Position numbers and translations under genes: made by a program. This document shows, piece by piece, positions 43,951-52,900 of a stretch of DNA of 64,000 nt. Numbering within the stretch: position 1 is the stretch's first letter; each line of letters starts with the position of its first letter. This stretch comes from Oceanitalea stevensii (GTDB taxonomy: Bacteria; Actinomycetota; Actinomycetes; Actinomycetales; Actinomycetaceae), in the NCBI RefSeq assembly GCF_014837105.1, contig NZ_JACSPO010000004.1, positions 78,124 to 142,123 on the forward strand, read 5' to 3'. The notes beneath the pieces were generated by a model that saw nothing but the letters and a program-made list of their open reading frames with translations, had not been told where the DNA came from and did no database searches.

Positions 43951-43981
43951 CGCCGGGGCCCGCCTAGGATGTTCGGGCGTC

Positions 43982-44058
43982 GCCCCCATAGCCCAATCGG
44001 CAGAGGCAGCCGACTTAAAATCGGCTCAGTGCGGGTTCGAGTCCCGCTGGGGGCACCA
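43982..44058 (+). tRNA. tRNA with anticodon UAA (Leu) but a short variable arm
   Basis: Acceptor GCCCCCA pairs with TGGGGGC; discriminator A; CCA is encoded (44056-44058). The D-arm is AGCCCAATCGGCAGAGGC. The anticodon stem GCCGA/TCGGC encloses CTTAAAA, giving UAA, which reads UUA (Leu). The variable loop is only TCAGT before the T-arm GCGGG-TTCGAGT-CCCGC. tRNA-Leu normally has a long class II variable arm, so this is a class I-shaped tRNA with a Leu anticodon. The fold is otherwise perfect. Confidence 0.85.
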
Positions 44059-44182
44059 ACGTCCGGACACAGTCGTCCTTTGGTCCACGCGCAGCCGTCC
44101 TCGCGGCGGATGCTGCGCCGCGCGCATCGGCGCAGACTTGACTCACCAGCTCGGGCGGGCGGCCCGAGGAATGGAGATCACC

Positions 44183-44296
44183 ATGGACGTGTCCGCGGTA
44201 CTCGAGAGTACGCGGCAGGAGGAGCGGGACGGCACGGACAACGGCGTCCGTCCCACCACCTCCCTGCGTGAGGACTCGGTCGAGGAGTTCCTGTAG
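44183..44296 (+). CDS. Candidate 37-residue small protein, unknown
   Basis: ATG at 44183 is preceded by GGAG with a 6-nt gap and opens a 37-codon frame: MDVSAVLESTRQEERDGTDN, then GVRPTTSLREDSVEEFL and TAG. The product is polar and acidic with no membrane span or cysteine. It lies between the UAA-anticodon tRNA and the independently promoted NDH-2 gene. An in-frame ATG at 44171 is possible. I do not recognise it; support is the SD, sensible codon use and an otherwise empty 310-bp gap. Confidence 0.4.
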   Translation: MDVSAVLESTRQEERDGTDNGVRPTTSLREDSVEEFL

Positions 44297-44357
44297 CCGG
44301 GAGCGTGAGATGCGGGACAATACCGGCCCGCACCGCGCGAACCGGACATCGCCGACC

Positions 44358-44363
44358 TACGAT
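44358..44363 (+). promoter_or_regulatory. Leaderless -10 element for ndh
   Basis: TACGAT, 6-nt spacer, ATG at 44370. No SD. Confidence 0.55.
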
Positions 44364-44369
44364 CGAATC

Positions 44370-45770
44370 ATGACTGCCTCGACCGGAACGGCCCCTGCCA
44401 GCACGCCGCGCCCGCGCCGCACCAAGCGCATCCTCATCCTCGGTGGCGGGTACATCGGCCTCTACACCGCCCTCGGTCTGCGAAAGCGGATGAGCCGCGA
44501 GGAGGTCGAGATCGCGATCGTCGACCCGCGCTCCTACATGACCTACCAGCCCTTCCTGCCGGAGGCCGCCGCCGGCTCCCTCGAGCCCCGCCACGTCGTC
44601 GCGCCCCTGCGCCGCGAGCTGCGCGGCTGCACGCTCGTCACCGGCGCCGTCACGGAGATCCGCCACGGCGAGCGCCGCGTCGTCGTCCAGCCGGTCGAGG
44701 AGGGCGAGCCCTACGAGCTGTCCTACGACGAGCTCGTCATCGGCCTCGGCGCCGTGGCCCGCACGCTGCCGATCCCCGGCCTCGCCGACTTCGCCATCGG
44801 CTTCAAGCAGGTCGAGGAGGCCACCGCGCTGCGCAACCAGGTGCTCGGCAAGATGGACGTCGCCGCGTCCACCTGGGACCCGGAGATGCGTCGCCGCAAG
44901 CTGACCTTCGTCTTCGTCGGCGGCGGCTTCGCCGGCGTCGAGGCGCTCGGTGAGATCGAGGACATGGCCCGCGCCGCGGCCAAGAACTTCGACGGCATCC
45001 GCCGCGAGGACATGCGCTTCGTCCTCGTCGAGGGCGCCGGCCGCATCCTGCCCGAGGTCGGCGAGGAGCTCGGCGGCTACGCGCTGGAGCAGCTGCGGGC
45101 CCGCGGCATCGAGATCCACCTCAACACCTTCCTCGAGTCCTGCGTCGACGGGGACGTCAAGCTGTCCACCGGCGAGGAGTTCCAGGCGGACACCGTCGTG
45201 TGGACCGCCGGCGTCAAGGCCAACCCCGTCCTCGGCAGCTCCGACCTCCCGCTCGACGAGCGCGGCCGCGTCCGCGCGCTGCCGACCCTCCAGGTGGTCG
45301 ACGACGACGGCGTGGTCGAGGGCGCGTGGGTCGCGGGCGACTGCGCCGCGGTCCCCGACCTCACGGGCGAGCACGGCGCGACGACCGGCCCCACCGCCCA
45401 GCACGCCGTGCGCCAGGCCAAGCACCTCGCGCAGAACCTCGTGCGGGCCCTGCGCGGTGAGCCGCTGGAGGACTACAAGCACAAGAACATCGGGACCGTC
45501 GCGTCCCTCGGCCTGGGCAAGGGCGTCGCGAACGTCGGCGGGCTCAAGCTCCGCGGCCCGATCGCCTGGTTCATGCACCGCAGCTACCACATGTGGGCGA
45601 TGCCGACCTTCAACCGCAAGGTGCGCATCGTCCTCGACTGGACCACCGCGCTCTTCTTCCGGCGTGAGCTCGTCGCCCTGGGCTCCCTGCAGAGCCCGCG
45701 CGCGTCCTTCGTCGCGGCGGCGACCAACAACCAGAAGAAGCAGCCCTCGCCGTCCGCGGCCAAGGAGTGA
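44370..45770 (+). CDS. ndh: Type II NADH:quinone oxidoreductase
   Basis: A 466-residue peripheral membrane flavoprotein passing electrons from NADH to menaquinone without proton pumping. FAD motif RILILGGGYIGLYTALGL (about 20-37), NADH motif LTFVFVGGGFAGVEALGEIE, and the third motif GAWVAGDCAAVPD are present. The C-terminal membrane-anchoring region holds WFMHRSYHMWAMPTFNRKVR and IVLDWTTALFF, and the quinone-site segment is around GPTAQHAVRQAKHLAQN. The ATG at 44370 is set by TACGAT 6 nt before it. A 15-residue low-complexity N-terminal tail precedes the core. Ends before a long palindrome. Confidence 0.96.
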   Translation: MTASTGTAPASTPRPRRTKRILILGGGYIGLYTALGLRKRMSREEVEIAIVDPRSYMTYQPFLPEAAAGSLEPRHVVAPLRRELRGCTLVTGAVTEIRHGERRVVVQPVEEGEPYELSYDELVIGLGAVARTLPIPGLADFAIGFKQVEEATALRNQVLGKMDVAASTWDPEMRRRKLTFVFVGGGFAGVEALGEIEDMARAAAKNFDGIRREDMRFVLVEGAGRILPEVGEELGGYALEQLRARGIEIHLNTFLESCVDGDVKLSTGEEFQADTVVWTAGVKANPVLGSSDLPLDERGRVRALPTLQVVDDDGVVEGAWVAGDCAAVPDLTGEHGATTGPTAQHAVRQAKHLAQNLVRALRGEPLEDYKHKNIGTVASLGLGKGVANVGGLKLRGPIAWFMHRSYHMWAMPTFNRKVRIVLDWTTALFFRRELVALGSLQSPRASFVAAATNNQKKQPSPSAAKE

Positions 45771-45784
45771 CCCTCCTCGGACCC

Positions 45785-45909
45785 CGCTGCTGAAACGGAA
45801 CTGCGCGCCTGATAGATCAGGCGCGCAGTTCCGTTTCTGCAGCGAGGACGGCCGTGGTGGTCGGCCGGACGGCCGAGGTGGCCGGCCGGACGGCCGAGGT
45901 GGTCGGCCG
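45785..45909. repeat. Long palindrome plus 21-bp minisatellite (CGCTGCTG family, copy 3)
   Basis: A perfect 21-bp stem (45793-45813 with 45816-45836) has a 2-nt centre and is extended by CGCTGC (45785-45790) with GCAGCG (45839-45844). Directly after it, three 21-bp units of the form GACGGCCGAGGTGGTCGGCC start at 45847, 45868 and 45889. It separates convergent genes ndh and the ABC-2 permease, so termination of both is a plausible role for the hairpin; the minisatellite has no evident one. Confidence 0.88.
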
Positions 45910-45925
45910 GCCGGGCCGGCGGGGG

Positions 45926-46786
45926 TCAGGCGTCGCGGCGGCGCAGGAGCACGGCGGCGGCGAGCAGGGCCACGGCGACGTAGGCGAGGAAGACGCCGTA
46001 GCCGACCCACGGGTCGAGCAGCTCGGGCATGCCCGGCATCCCCGTCATGGCCTCGTCGGGGCCGCCGGCGGTGATGATCCGGTCGCCCGCCGTCGTCGGC
46101 AGGTAGGGGTAGATGTCGCGGAGCCAGTCCAGGCCGTTCATCGCGAGCTGGAGGACGGTGGGCAGGATGAGCAGGATCCCGACGACGACGGCGATCGCGC
46201 CGGCCGAGTGGCGCACGAGCGTGCCGATCGCCAGGCCGAAGAGGCCGACGGCGGCGAGGTAGAGCCCGGTGCCCCAGAACATCCGCAGGGTGTCGGGGTC
46301 GCCGAGGTCGGCCGCGCCACCGGCGTCGGCGAGCATCGGCATCGTGAGCACGTAGGCGAGGGCGATGCCGACGACGCCGACGACGAAGGACACGGCCGCG
46401 ACGAGGACGGCCTTGGCCGCGAGCACCGGGAGCCGGGTGGGCACCGCGGTGAGCGAGGAGCGGATCATCCCGGTGGAGTACTCGCCGGTGACGACGAGCA
46501 CCCCGAGGACCGCGATGACGAGCTGGGCCATCCCGTAGGCCGTGCCCAGCACGGTGAGCCCGTCCAGCCCGACCTCGTCGGGGGCGAAGGAGCCCTCGGA
46601 CGCCACCGCACCGGCCGCGAAGGCCATGAGGAGCGCGAGCATGAGCATCGCGAGCAGCGTCAGCGCGATCGTCCAGTACGTCGAGCGCAGCGACCAGAGC
46701 TTGATCCACTCCGAGCGCAGGACACGGCCCAGGCCCACCGGCCGGACGGGGACGGTGGGGGCGGGGGCGGACGTGGGGGCGCTCAT
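45926..46786 (-). CDS. ABC-2 type transporter permease
   Basis: A 286-residue membrane protein with a Pro-rich N-terminal tail then RVLRSEWIKLWSLRSTYWTI, the hallmark of this actinobacterial ABC-2 permease type. Six spans are visible (YWTIALTLLAMLMLALLMAF, MAQLVIAVLGVLVV, VLVAAVSFVVGVVGIALAYVL, LYLAAVGLFGLAIGTLV, IAVVVGILLILPTVL, YGVFLAYVAVALLAAAVLL). GEYSTGMIRSSLTAVPTR is the conserved cytoplasmic loop. The ATG overlaps the stop of the ATPase gene upstream (ATGA). Substrate unknown; family members confer drug or bacteriocin immunity or regulate sporulation signals. Confidence 0.9.
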   Translation of the reverse strand: MSAPTSAPAPTVPVRPVGLGRVLRSEWIKLWSLRSTYWTIALTLLAMLMLALLMAFAAGAVASEGSFAPDEVGLDGLTVLGTAYGMAQLVIAVLGVLVVTGEYSTGMIRSSLTAVPTRLPVLAAKAVLVAAVSFVVGVVGIALAYVLTMPMLADAGGAADLGDPDTLRMFWGTGLYLAAVGLFGLAIGTLVRHSAGAIAVVVGILLILPTVLQLAMNGLDWLRDIYPYLPTTAGDRIITAGGPDEAMTGMPGMPELLDPWVGYGVFLAYVAVALLAAAVLLRRRDA

Positions 46787-47733
46787 CGGGCTGCTCCTTC
46801 GGTGCGGGCGGAGGCACCGGTGCCGTGCTGCGGCTCGGAGCGGTACTCCACCTCGTCCTGGGTGAGGGTCATGTACGCGTCCTCGAGGGAGGCACGGACG
46901 GGCGTCAGCTCGTGGAGGGGGATCCCGGACGCGGCGGCGAGGTCACCGATCTCCTCGGCGGTCCGGCCGGTGACCTCCATGAGGCCCGGCTCGGCCGGAC
47001 GCAGCGTGGCGCCGGCCCGGGTGAGGAGGTCGCCGAGCTCGCCGGCGCGCGGCGAGCGGACCCGGACGGTGACGCCGCGGGTGGCGTCGATGATCTCCTG
47101 CACCGGCCCGGCGGCGATGATGCGTCCGCGCCCGATGACGAGCAGCTGGTCGGCGGTCTGGGCCATCTCGCTCATGAGGTGGGAGGAGAGGAAGACCGTG
47201 CGCCCCTCGGCCGCGAGCTGGCGCACCATCGTGCGCACCCACTTGACGCCCTCGGGGTCCAGGCCGTTGACGGGCTCGTCGAGGATGAGGGTGCGCGGGT
47301 CCCCGAGCATGGCGGCGGCGATGCCCAGCCGCTGGCCCATGCCGAGGGAGAAGCCGCCCACGCGCTTGCGGGCGACCGCCTGCAGGCCGGTCATCTCGAT
47401 GACCTCGTGCACCCGGGCCGTCGGGATGCCGTGCGTGGCGGCGAGGGCGCGCAGGTGCTGGTAGGCCGAGCGGCCGGTGTGGACGGCCTTGGCGTCCAGC
47501 AGCACCCCGACCTCGCGCAGCGGGGTGCGGTGCTGGGCGTACGGGCGGCCGTTGACGGTGACCGTGCCCGAGGTGGGGCGGTCCAGTCCGACGACCATGC
47601 GCATCGTCGTCGACTTCCCGGCCCCGTTCGGGCCGAGGAAGCCGGTGACGGTGCCCGGTCGCACGGTGAAGCTCACCCGGTCGACGGCGGTCTTGTCCCC
47701 GTACCGTTTGGTGAGCTCGTGGGCTTCGATCAT
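46783..47733 (-). CDS. ABC transporter ATP-binding protein (ABC-2 exporter)
   Basis: A 316-residue ATPase: Walker A GPNGAGKSTTMRM, Q-loop region VGVLLDAKAVHTGRSAYQHL (typical of the BcrA-like branch), signature FSLGMGQRLGIAAAML, Walker B LILDEPVNGLDPEG, switch His VFLSSHLMSEMA. The C-terminal domain (about 215-316) ends in a variable Gly/Ala-rich stretch. GGAGGT lies a few bases before the ATG at 47733. It is the first gene of a two-gene operon with the permease. The family includes bacitracin- and lantibiotic-resistance pumps, but specificity cannot be read here. Confidence 0.93.
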   Translation of the reverse strand: MIEAHELTKRYGDKTAVDRVSFTVRPGTVTGFLGPNGAGKSTTMRMVVGLDRPTSGTVTVNGRPYAQHRTPLREVGVLLDAKAVHTGRSAYQHLRALAATHGIPTARVHEVIEMTGLQAVARKRVGGFSLGMGQRLGIAAAMLGDPRTLILDEPVNGLDPEGVKWVRTMVRQLAAEGRTVFLSSHLMSEMAQTADQLLVIGRGRIIAAGPVQEIIDATRGVTVRVRSPRAGELGDLLTRAGATLRPAEPGLMEVTGRTAEEIGDLAAASGIPLHELTPVRASLEDAYMTLTQDEVEYRSEPQHGTGASARTEGAAR

Positions 47734-47921
47734 GCGTACCTCCTTGTCCGGCCTCCACCGTAGAGGGCAGCGGGGGTGCGCCGCGACGACCCGAAGGGGG
47801 AGATCTCTGCACGGCGCCCTCCCGCTCGCGGGGGAGCAGCGCCTCCGCCACGCGCACGAGCAGGGAACACGCCAGGGCCGGCGCACGTTGTGCAGGTGCG
47901 GGCCGCCTGAGGACACCCCCA

Positions 47922-47927
47922 TAGGAT
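47922..47927 (+). promoter_or_regulatory. -10 candidate for the Bax inhibitor-1-like gene
   Basis: TAGGAT, 58 nt before the start codon; AGGAGG lies in the leader. The 252-bp divergent gap (47734-47985) otherwise shows a minus-strand TACGGT (47758-47763) as the likely -10 for the ABC operon, and no gene. Confidence 0.45.
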
Positions 47928-47985
47928 GGGCCGCTGACACACCATGGCGTCGGCACGTGCCCGCGCTGCGACCAGGAGGCACTGA

Positions 47986-48870
47986 GTGAGCAATCCAGTC
48001 TTCGAGAACAGCCCGTACTTCGGCGAGCGCCGGCAGCAGCGGGCGACGACCCCGAACGGCTACCCCGCGCACCCCGGCTACTCGCCGCAGGGCGGGACCA
48101 CCTACCAGCAGCCGCCGATCGCTGACCCCTACCAGGCGCAGCAGCTCGAGCGGGCCTACCAGCAGCCGGCCGCCGGCCCCGCCCAGACGGGCCGGATGAC
48201 CTACGACGACGTCATCATCAAGACCGGCGGGCTCCTCGCGCTCGTCGTCGCGATGGGTGCGCTCAACTGGTTCGTCCTCGGCGCCAACCCGCTCGCCACC
48301 TACGGCGGCCTCGCGATCGGTCTCGTGCTCGGCCTGGTCAACGCCTTCAAGCGGGAGCCGAGCCCGGCGCTCATCGCCGTGTACGCCGCGGCCGAGGGGC
48401 TCTTCCTCGGTGGCATCTCGATGGTCTTCGAGACCATCTACCCGGGCATCGTCCTCCAGGCCGTCCTCGCGACCGGCGCCACCTTCGTCGCCACCCTCCT
48501 GCTCTTCTCGAGCGGTGCGGTTCGCGTGACCCCGAAGCTCACCCGCTTCGTCCTCATCGCACTCGTCGGCTACGCGCTGTTCTCGCTGGTCAACCTCGGC
48601 ATCATGCTCTTCGGCTCCGGTGACTCCGCCTTCGGTCTGCGCTCGAGCGTCGAGGTCATGGGGATCCCGCTCGGCGTCATCGTCGGCGTCTTCGCCGTCG
48701 GCCTGGCCGCCGTCTGCCTCATCATGGACTTCGACGCGATCAAGCGCGGTGTCGAGAACGGCGTGCCGGCGCGCTTCGCGTGGTCGGCCGCCTTCGGTCT
48801 CATCGTCACGCTCGTGTGGCTCTACCTCGAGTTCCTCCGTCTCCTCGCCATCCTCCGCGGCGGCGACTGA
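47986..48870 (+). CDS. Bax inhibitor-1/YccA family membrane protein
   Basis: A 294-residue protein with a 75-residue cytoplasmic tail rich in Gln, Pro and Tyr (YSPQGGTTYQQPPIADPYQA), followed by seven hydrophobic spans (GLLALVVAMGALNWFVLG to LIVTLVWLYLEFLRLLAIL). MTYDDVIIKTGGLLAL and FDAIKRGVENGVPARFAW are conserved in the actinobacterial branch. The central Asp of span seven's region (IMDFDAI) fits the pH-gated leak pore of BsYetJ, so a Ca2+ leak role is possible. Start is GTG at 47986. Confidence 0.92.
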   Translation: MSNPVFENSPYFGERRQQRATTPNGYPAHPGYSPQGGTTYQQPPIADPYQAQQLERAYQQPAAGPAQTGRMTYDDVIIKTGGLLALVVAMGALNWFVLGANPLATYGGLAIGLVLGLVNAFKREPSPALIAVYAAAEGLFLGGISMVFETIYPGIVLQAVLATGATFVATLLLFSSGAVRVTPKLTRFVLIALVGYALFSLVNLGIMLFGSGDSAFGLRSSVEVMGIPLGVIVGVFAVGLAAVCLIMDFDAIKRGVENGVPARFAWSAAFGLIVTLVWLYLEFLRLLAILRGGD

Positions 48871-48888
48871 CCCAGCCCGTCCGCGCTC

Positions 48889-48924
48889 CGAGAGCCGGAT
48901 CCCTCCCGAGGGGTCCGGCTCTCG
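48889..48924 (+). terminator. 17-bp hairpin after the Bax inhibitor-1-like gene
   Basis: CGAGAGCCGGATCCCTC (48889-48905) pairs with 48908-48924 with one wobble and almost no loop. It shares its outer CGAGAGCCGG arm with the hairpins at 25029 and 49936. Confidence 0.65.
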
Positions 48925-48944
48925 GCGTTCCCGGGGGCTGGCGC

Positions 48945-48950
48945 TAGGCT
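48945..48950 (+). promoter_or_regulatory. Leaderless -10 element for the CE7 esterase
   Basis: TAGGCT, 7-nt spacer, GTG at 48958. Confidence 0.55.
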
Positions 48951-48957
48951 TCCGGCC

Positions 48958-49929
48958 GTGCCCCTCTTCGACATCGACGCCGCCGAGCTGCCCCACTACC
49001 GTCCGGAGGTCGCGGAGCCGGCCGACTTCGACGCCTTCTGGGCCCGGACACTGGCCGAGACCCGCGCCCACGACCTCGCCGTCGAGGCGGTGCCCGTGGA
49101 CGCCCACCTCAGCGTCATCGAGGCCTACGACCTCACCTTCTCCGGCTTCGGCGGCCACCGCGTCAAGGGCTGGTACCTGCGGCCCGCCGGGCGCGCGGAC
49201 GAGCAGCTGCCCGCCGTCGTCGAGTACATCGGCTACGGCGGCGGACGCGGCTTCGCCCACTCCCGCCTCACCTGGGCCGCCGCCGGCTACGCCTACGTCG
49301 TCATGGACACCCGTGGGCAGGGCACCGCCCCCACGAACGGCTTCGGGGCAACCCCGGACCCGGCCGGCGCGGGCGTGGCGGCCCCGGGCACGCTCACCCG
49401 CGGGATCGAGGACCCCCACGACCACTACTACCGCCGCGTCTACACCGACGGCGTGCGCGCCGTCGAGGCCGTGCGCGAGCTGCCGGGCGTGGACCCCGCA
49501 CGGGTCGCCGTCACCGGCGTGAGCCAGGGCGGGGCGATCACCACCGCCGTCGCCGGGCTCGTCGACGTCGCCGCCGCGATGCCGGACGTGCCGTGGCTGT
49601 CCCACATCCGCCGCGGCGTCGAGCTCGCGCCCGCCGGCCCCTTCGCGGAGGTGCGCACCTACCTCTCCGCGCACCGGCACCGCGTCGAGGACGCCTTCCG
49701 CACGCTGTCCTACGTCGACGGCGTCAACCACGCCCGGCGTGCCCAGGCGCCCGCGCTGTACTCCGTCGCCCTCATGGACCCGGTCTGCCCGCCGTCCACC
49801 GTCTACGCCGCAGCCAACGCATGGGGCGGGGAGGTCGACATCGAGGTCTACCCCTTCAACGAGCACGAGGGCGGCACGGAGTTCCAGCGCGAGCGCCAGC
49901 TGGGCTGGCTCGCCGAGCGGCTGGGCTGA
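48958..49929 (+). CDS. Acetylxylan esterase / cephalosporin-C deacetylase (CE7 family)
   Basis: A 323-residue alpha/beta hydrolase with no signal peptide, fitting an intracellular deacetylase of short acetylated xylo-oligosaccharides. The oxyanion-side strand reads VEYIGYGGGRG; RGQGTAPTNG and the DHYYRRVYTDGVRAVE segment are CE7 hallmarks. The triad is Ser in VAVTGVSQGGAI, Asp in ALMDPVCPPSTVYAA and His in PFNEHEGG. The usual enzyme is a hexamer. GTG at 48958 is set by TAGGCT upstream. Flanked by two related hairpins, it is monocistronic. Confidence 0.93.
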   Translation: MPLFDIDAAELPHYRPEVAEPADFDAFWARTLAETRAHDLAVEAVPVDAHLSVIEAYDLTFSGFGGHRVKGWYLRPAGRADEQLPAVVEYIGYGGGRGFAHSRLTWAAAGYAYVVMDTRGQGTAPTNGFGATPDPAGAGVAAPGTLTRGIEDPHDHYYRRVYTDGVRAVEAVRELPGVDPARVAVTGVSQGGAITTAVAGLVDVAAAMPDVPWLSHIRRGVELAPAGPFAEVRTYLSAHRHRVEDAFRTLSYVDGVNHARRAQAPALYSVALMDPVCPPSTVYAAANAWGGEVDIEVYPFNEHEGGTEFQRERQLGWLAERLG

Positions 49930-49935
49930 GAACGG

Positions 49936-49968
49936 CGAGAGCCGGGCCCACGGGGTGCCCGGCTCTCG
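49936..49968. terminator. 12-bp hairpin between CE7 esterase and RND pump
   Basis: CGAGAGCCGGGC (49936-49947) pairs with 49957-49968 around a 9-nt loop, between two convergent genes. Confidence 0.65.
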
Positions 49969-49980
49969 TCGTCCCGTTGG

Positions 49981-52900
49981 TCAGCCGGTCGCTGCCTCGA
50001 CGAGGTCGGGCTGCTTCTCGGCCCGCTTGGCCCGCTGCTTCTCCAGGCGGCGCTCGACGAGGAGGTAGAGCACCGGCACGAGCAGCAGGGTGAGCAGCGT
50101 CGAGGTGATGAGACCACCGATGACGACGAGCGCGAGCGGCTGGGAGATGAAGGCGCTCCCGCCCGTCACACCGATCGCCATCGGCGTGAGCGCGGCGATG
50201 GTGGCCGCGGCCGTCATGAGGATGGGCGCCAGCCTGTGGCGGCCACCCTCGACGATGCCCTGCTCCAGCGGCATGCCCTGCTTGCGGTACTGGTTGATGA
50301 GGTCGATGAGGACGATCGCGTTGGTGACGACGACGCCGACGAGCATGAGGGCACCGATGAGGCCCGGCACGTCGAGCGGGCTCCCGGTGACGACGAGCAT
50401 CCCGACGGCGCCGGTGGCCGCGAAGGGCACCGACACGAGGAGGATTAGCGGCTGCACGAGGGAGTTGAAGGTCGCAACCATGACGAGGTAGACGATGGCG
50501 ATCGACAGCGCCAGGGCCAGGCCGAGGTTGGCGAAGGCCTCCTCCTGCTCGGCGCTGACGCCGGCCACCTCGGCGGCCACGCCGTCGGGCAGCTCGAGGG
50601 AGTCGACGGCGGCCTGGAGCTCGCTCGTCACGCTGCCGAGGTCCGAGGCGGTGGACGTCGCGCTGATGGTCGCGCTGCGCAGCCCGTCGGCGCGGGTGAT
50701 GGAGACCGGCTGCTCGACCTCGCGGACCTCGGCCACCTCGGAGAGGGGGACCGGGCCGAGCGGGGTGGCGAGCGGCAGCGCGGCGAGCTCCTCGCGGGTG
50801 CTCGGCGTCTCGCCGACGTCCATGACGACGTCGTTGCGCCCGTACTCGGTGTTGATCGAGGCGACCGTCGTGCCCTGGAGGGCGGTGGAGACGGTCTGCC
50901 CGATCTGCGCCTCGCTCAGCCCGAGTGCGGCGGCGGCCTCGCGGTCCACCTCGACGAGCAGCGTCGGCAGCTCGGCGGCGAGGTTGGAGGCGACGTCGGT
51001 CGTCCCCTCGATGCCCTCGACGGCCTCGAGGACGTCCGCGGCGGCGGACTCGACGTCCTCGCCGTCGGCGCCGCTCACGACGACCTCGAGGCTGCCGGAG
51101 AAGCCGGCCATGCCCGTGGCGACGGTGAGCTCGCCCGCGGTGTCGAGCTCCTCGAGGCGCGAGCGCAGCTCGTCCTCGGCGGCGACGGCGTCGGCCTCGA
51201 GGTCGAGGGTGATGGAGAAGGTCGTCTCCCCGCCGGCCCCGAAGAAGGCCATGGCGGAGTCACCGGACCCACCGGTCACCTGGTAGGTGTCGACGGTGTC
51301 GAGGCCGGCGACGACCTCCTCGACCTCCTGCGCGGCGGCGTCGGCGGCCTCGAGCGAAGTGCCCGCCGGCAGCGCCTGCGTGACGGTCAGGGTGTTCTGG
51401 CCGGTGTCGCCGATGAACTCGGTCTCGAGCTGGGTGGCCAGGCCCACCGTGCCGCCGAGGACGGCGACCGCGACGAGCACCGCGACCCACGGCCGGGCGA
51501 GGGCCGCGCGCAGGGTCCCGACGTAGGTGCGCTGGAGGGCGCCGGAGCGCTCCTTCTCCTCGGCGGCCGCCCGCACGGCGTCGTGGTCCTCCCCGGGCCT
51601 GGGGCCGCGGACGAACCAGTACGCGAGCACCGGGACGATCGTCAGCGCGACGAAGAGCGAGGCGAGCAGCGCCAGGGCCGCGGTGAAGGCGAAGGGCCGG
51701 AACAGCTCACCGACCATGCCGCCGACGAGACCGATCGGGACGAACACGGCGGCGGTCGCGATCGTCGCCGAGGTGATGGCCCCGGCGACCTCCCGCACGG
51801 CGTCGAGGATGGCCTCCCGGCGCGGCTTGCCGTAGGACAGGTGCCGGTTGATGTTCTCGATGACGACGATGGAGTCGTCGACGACGCGCCCGACCGACAC
51901 CGTGAGGGCGGCGAGCGTGAAGAGGTTGAGCGTGTAGCCGACCGTCCGCAGGCCGATGAGGGCGACGATGAGCGACAGCGGGATGGACAGGGCGGTCACG
52001 CCGGTGGGCCGCCACTTGCGCAGGAAGAGCAGGATGACGACGACGGCGAAGACGAGCCCGAGGAGCCCCTCGGTGGCGAGGTCCTTGATCGAGTCCTGGA
52101 TGAAGGGCGCCTGGTCGAAGACGACGGTGATCTCGGTGCCCTCGCCGAGGGCCGCCTCGAACTCGGGCAGGAGGTCCTGGACCTCCTGGGAGACGTCGAC
52201 GGTGTTGCCGTCGGGGGTCTTGGTGACGGCCAGGCCGAAGCTCGGGTCGCCGTCGGTGCGGTTGAAGGAGGTGGCCTCGGCGCGCTCGGCGCTCACCTCG
52301 GCGACGTCGCCGACGAGGACGGGACCGGCCTCGGTGGGGACGGGCAGCGCCGCGACGTCCTCGGCCGAGGTGAGGCGGGCGCCGGTCTCCACGGACAGGG
52401 TCCGGTCGTCCTCGGTGATCGTGCCGCCCGGCACGACGGCGCCGTTGGCGCGCAGCGCGTCGGCGATCGCGGTCGGGTCGACCCCGGCCTCCGCGAGGGC
52501 GGCGAGGTCGACGTCGATGCGGACGAAGCGGTCCTGGACGCCGCTGAGCTGGACGTCGCGCACACCCTCGAGGCGCTCGAGCTCGGGGACGACGACGGTG
52601 CGCAGCACCTCGGCGGCCTGCTCCTGGTCCCCGCTCGTCGCGGCGGCGAGCTGGATGACCGGGAGGTCGTCGATCCCGCCGCTGATGACCTGGGTGTCGG
52701 CCGACTCCGGGAGGACCGGCTCGAGCCGCGTGATCGCCGCCTGGAACTCCTGCTGGGCGTTGGTGACGTCGGTGCCGTAGGCGAGCTCGAGGAGGACGAC
52801 GGAGGAGCCGGCGCTCGACGTCGACGTCGTGCCCTCCAGCCCGGCGACGACGCCCGCGGCCTGCTCGACGACGTCACTCACCTGCTGCTCGACGACCTCC

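Noticed and set aside
46783..49866. A 1027-residue minus-strand frame running into the ABC ATPase
   Set aside because: Beyond 47733 it is antisense to the Bax inhibitor-1-like and esterase genes; the ATPase start at 47733 has a strong SD.
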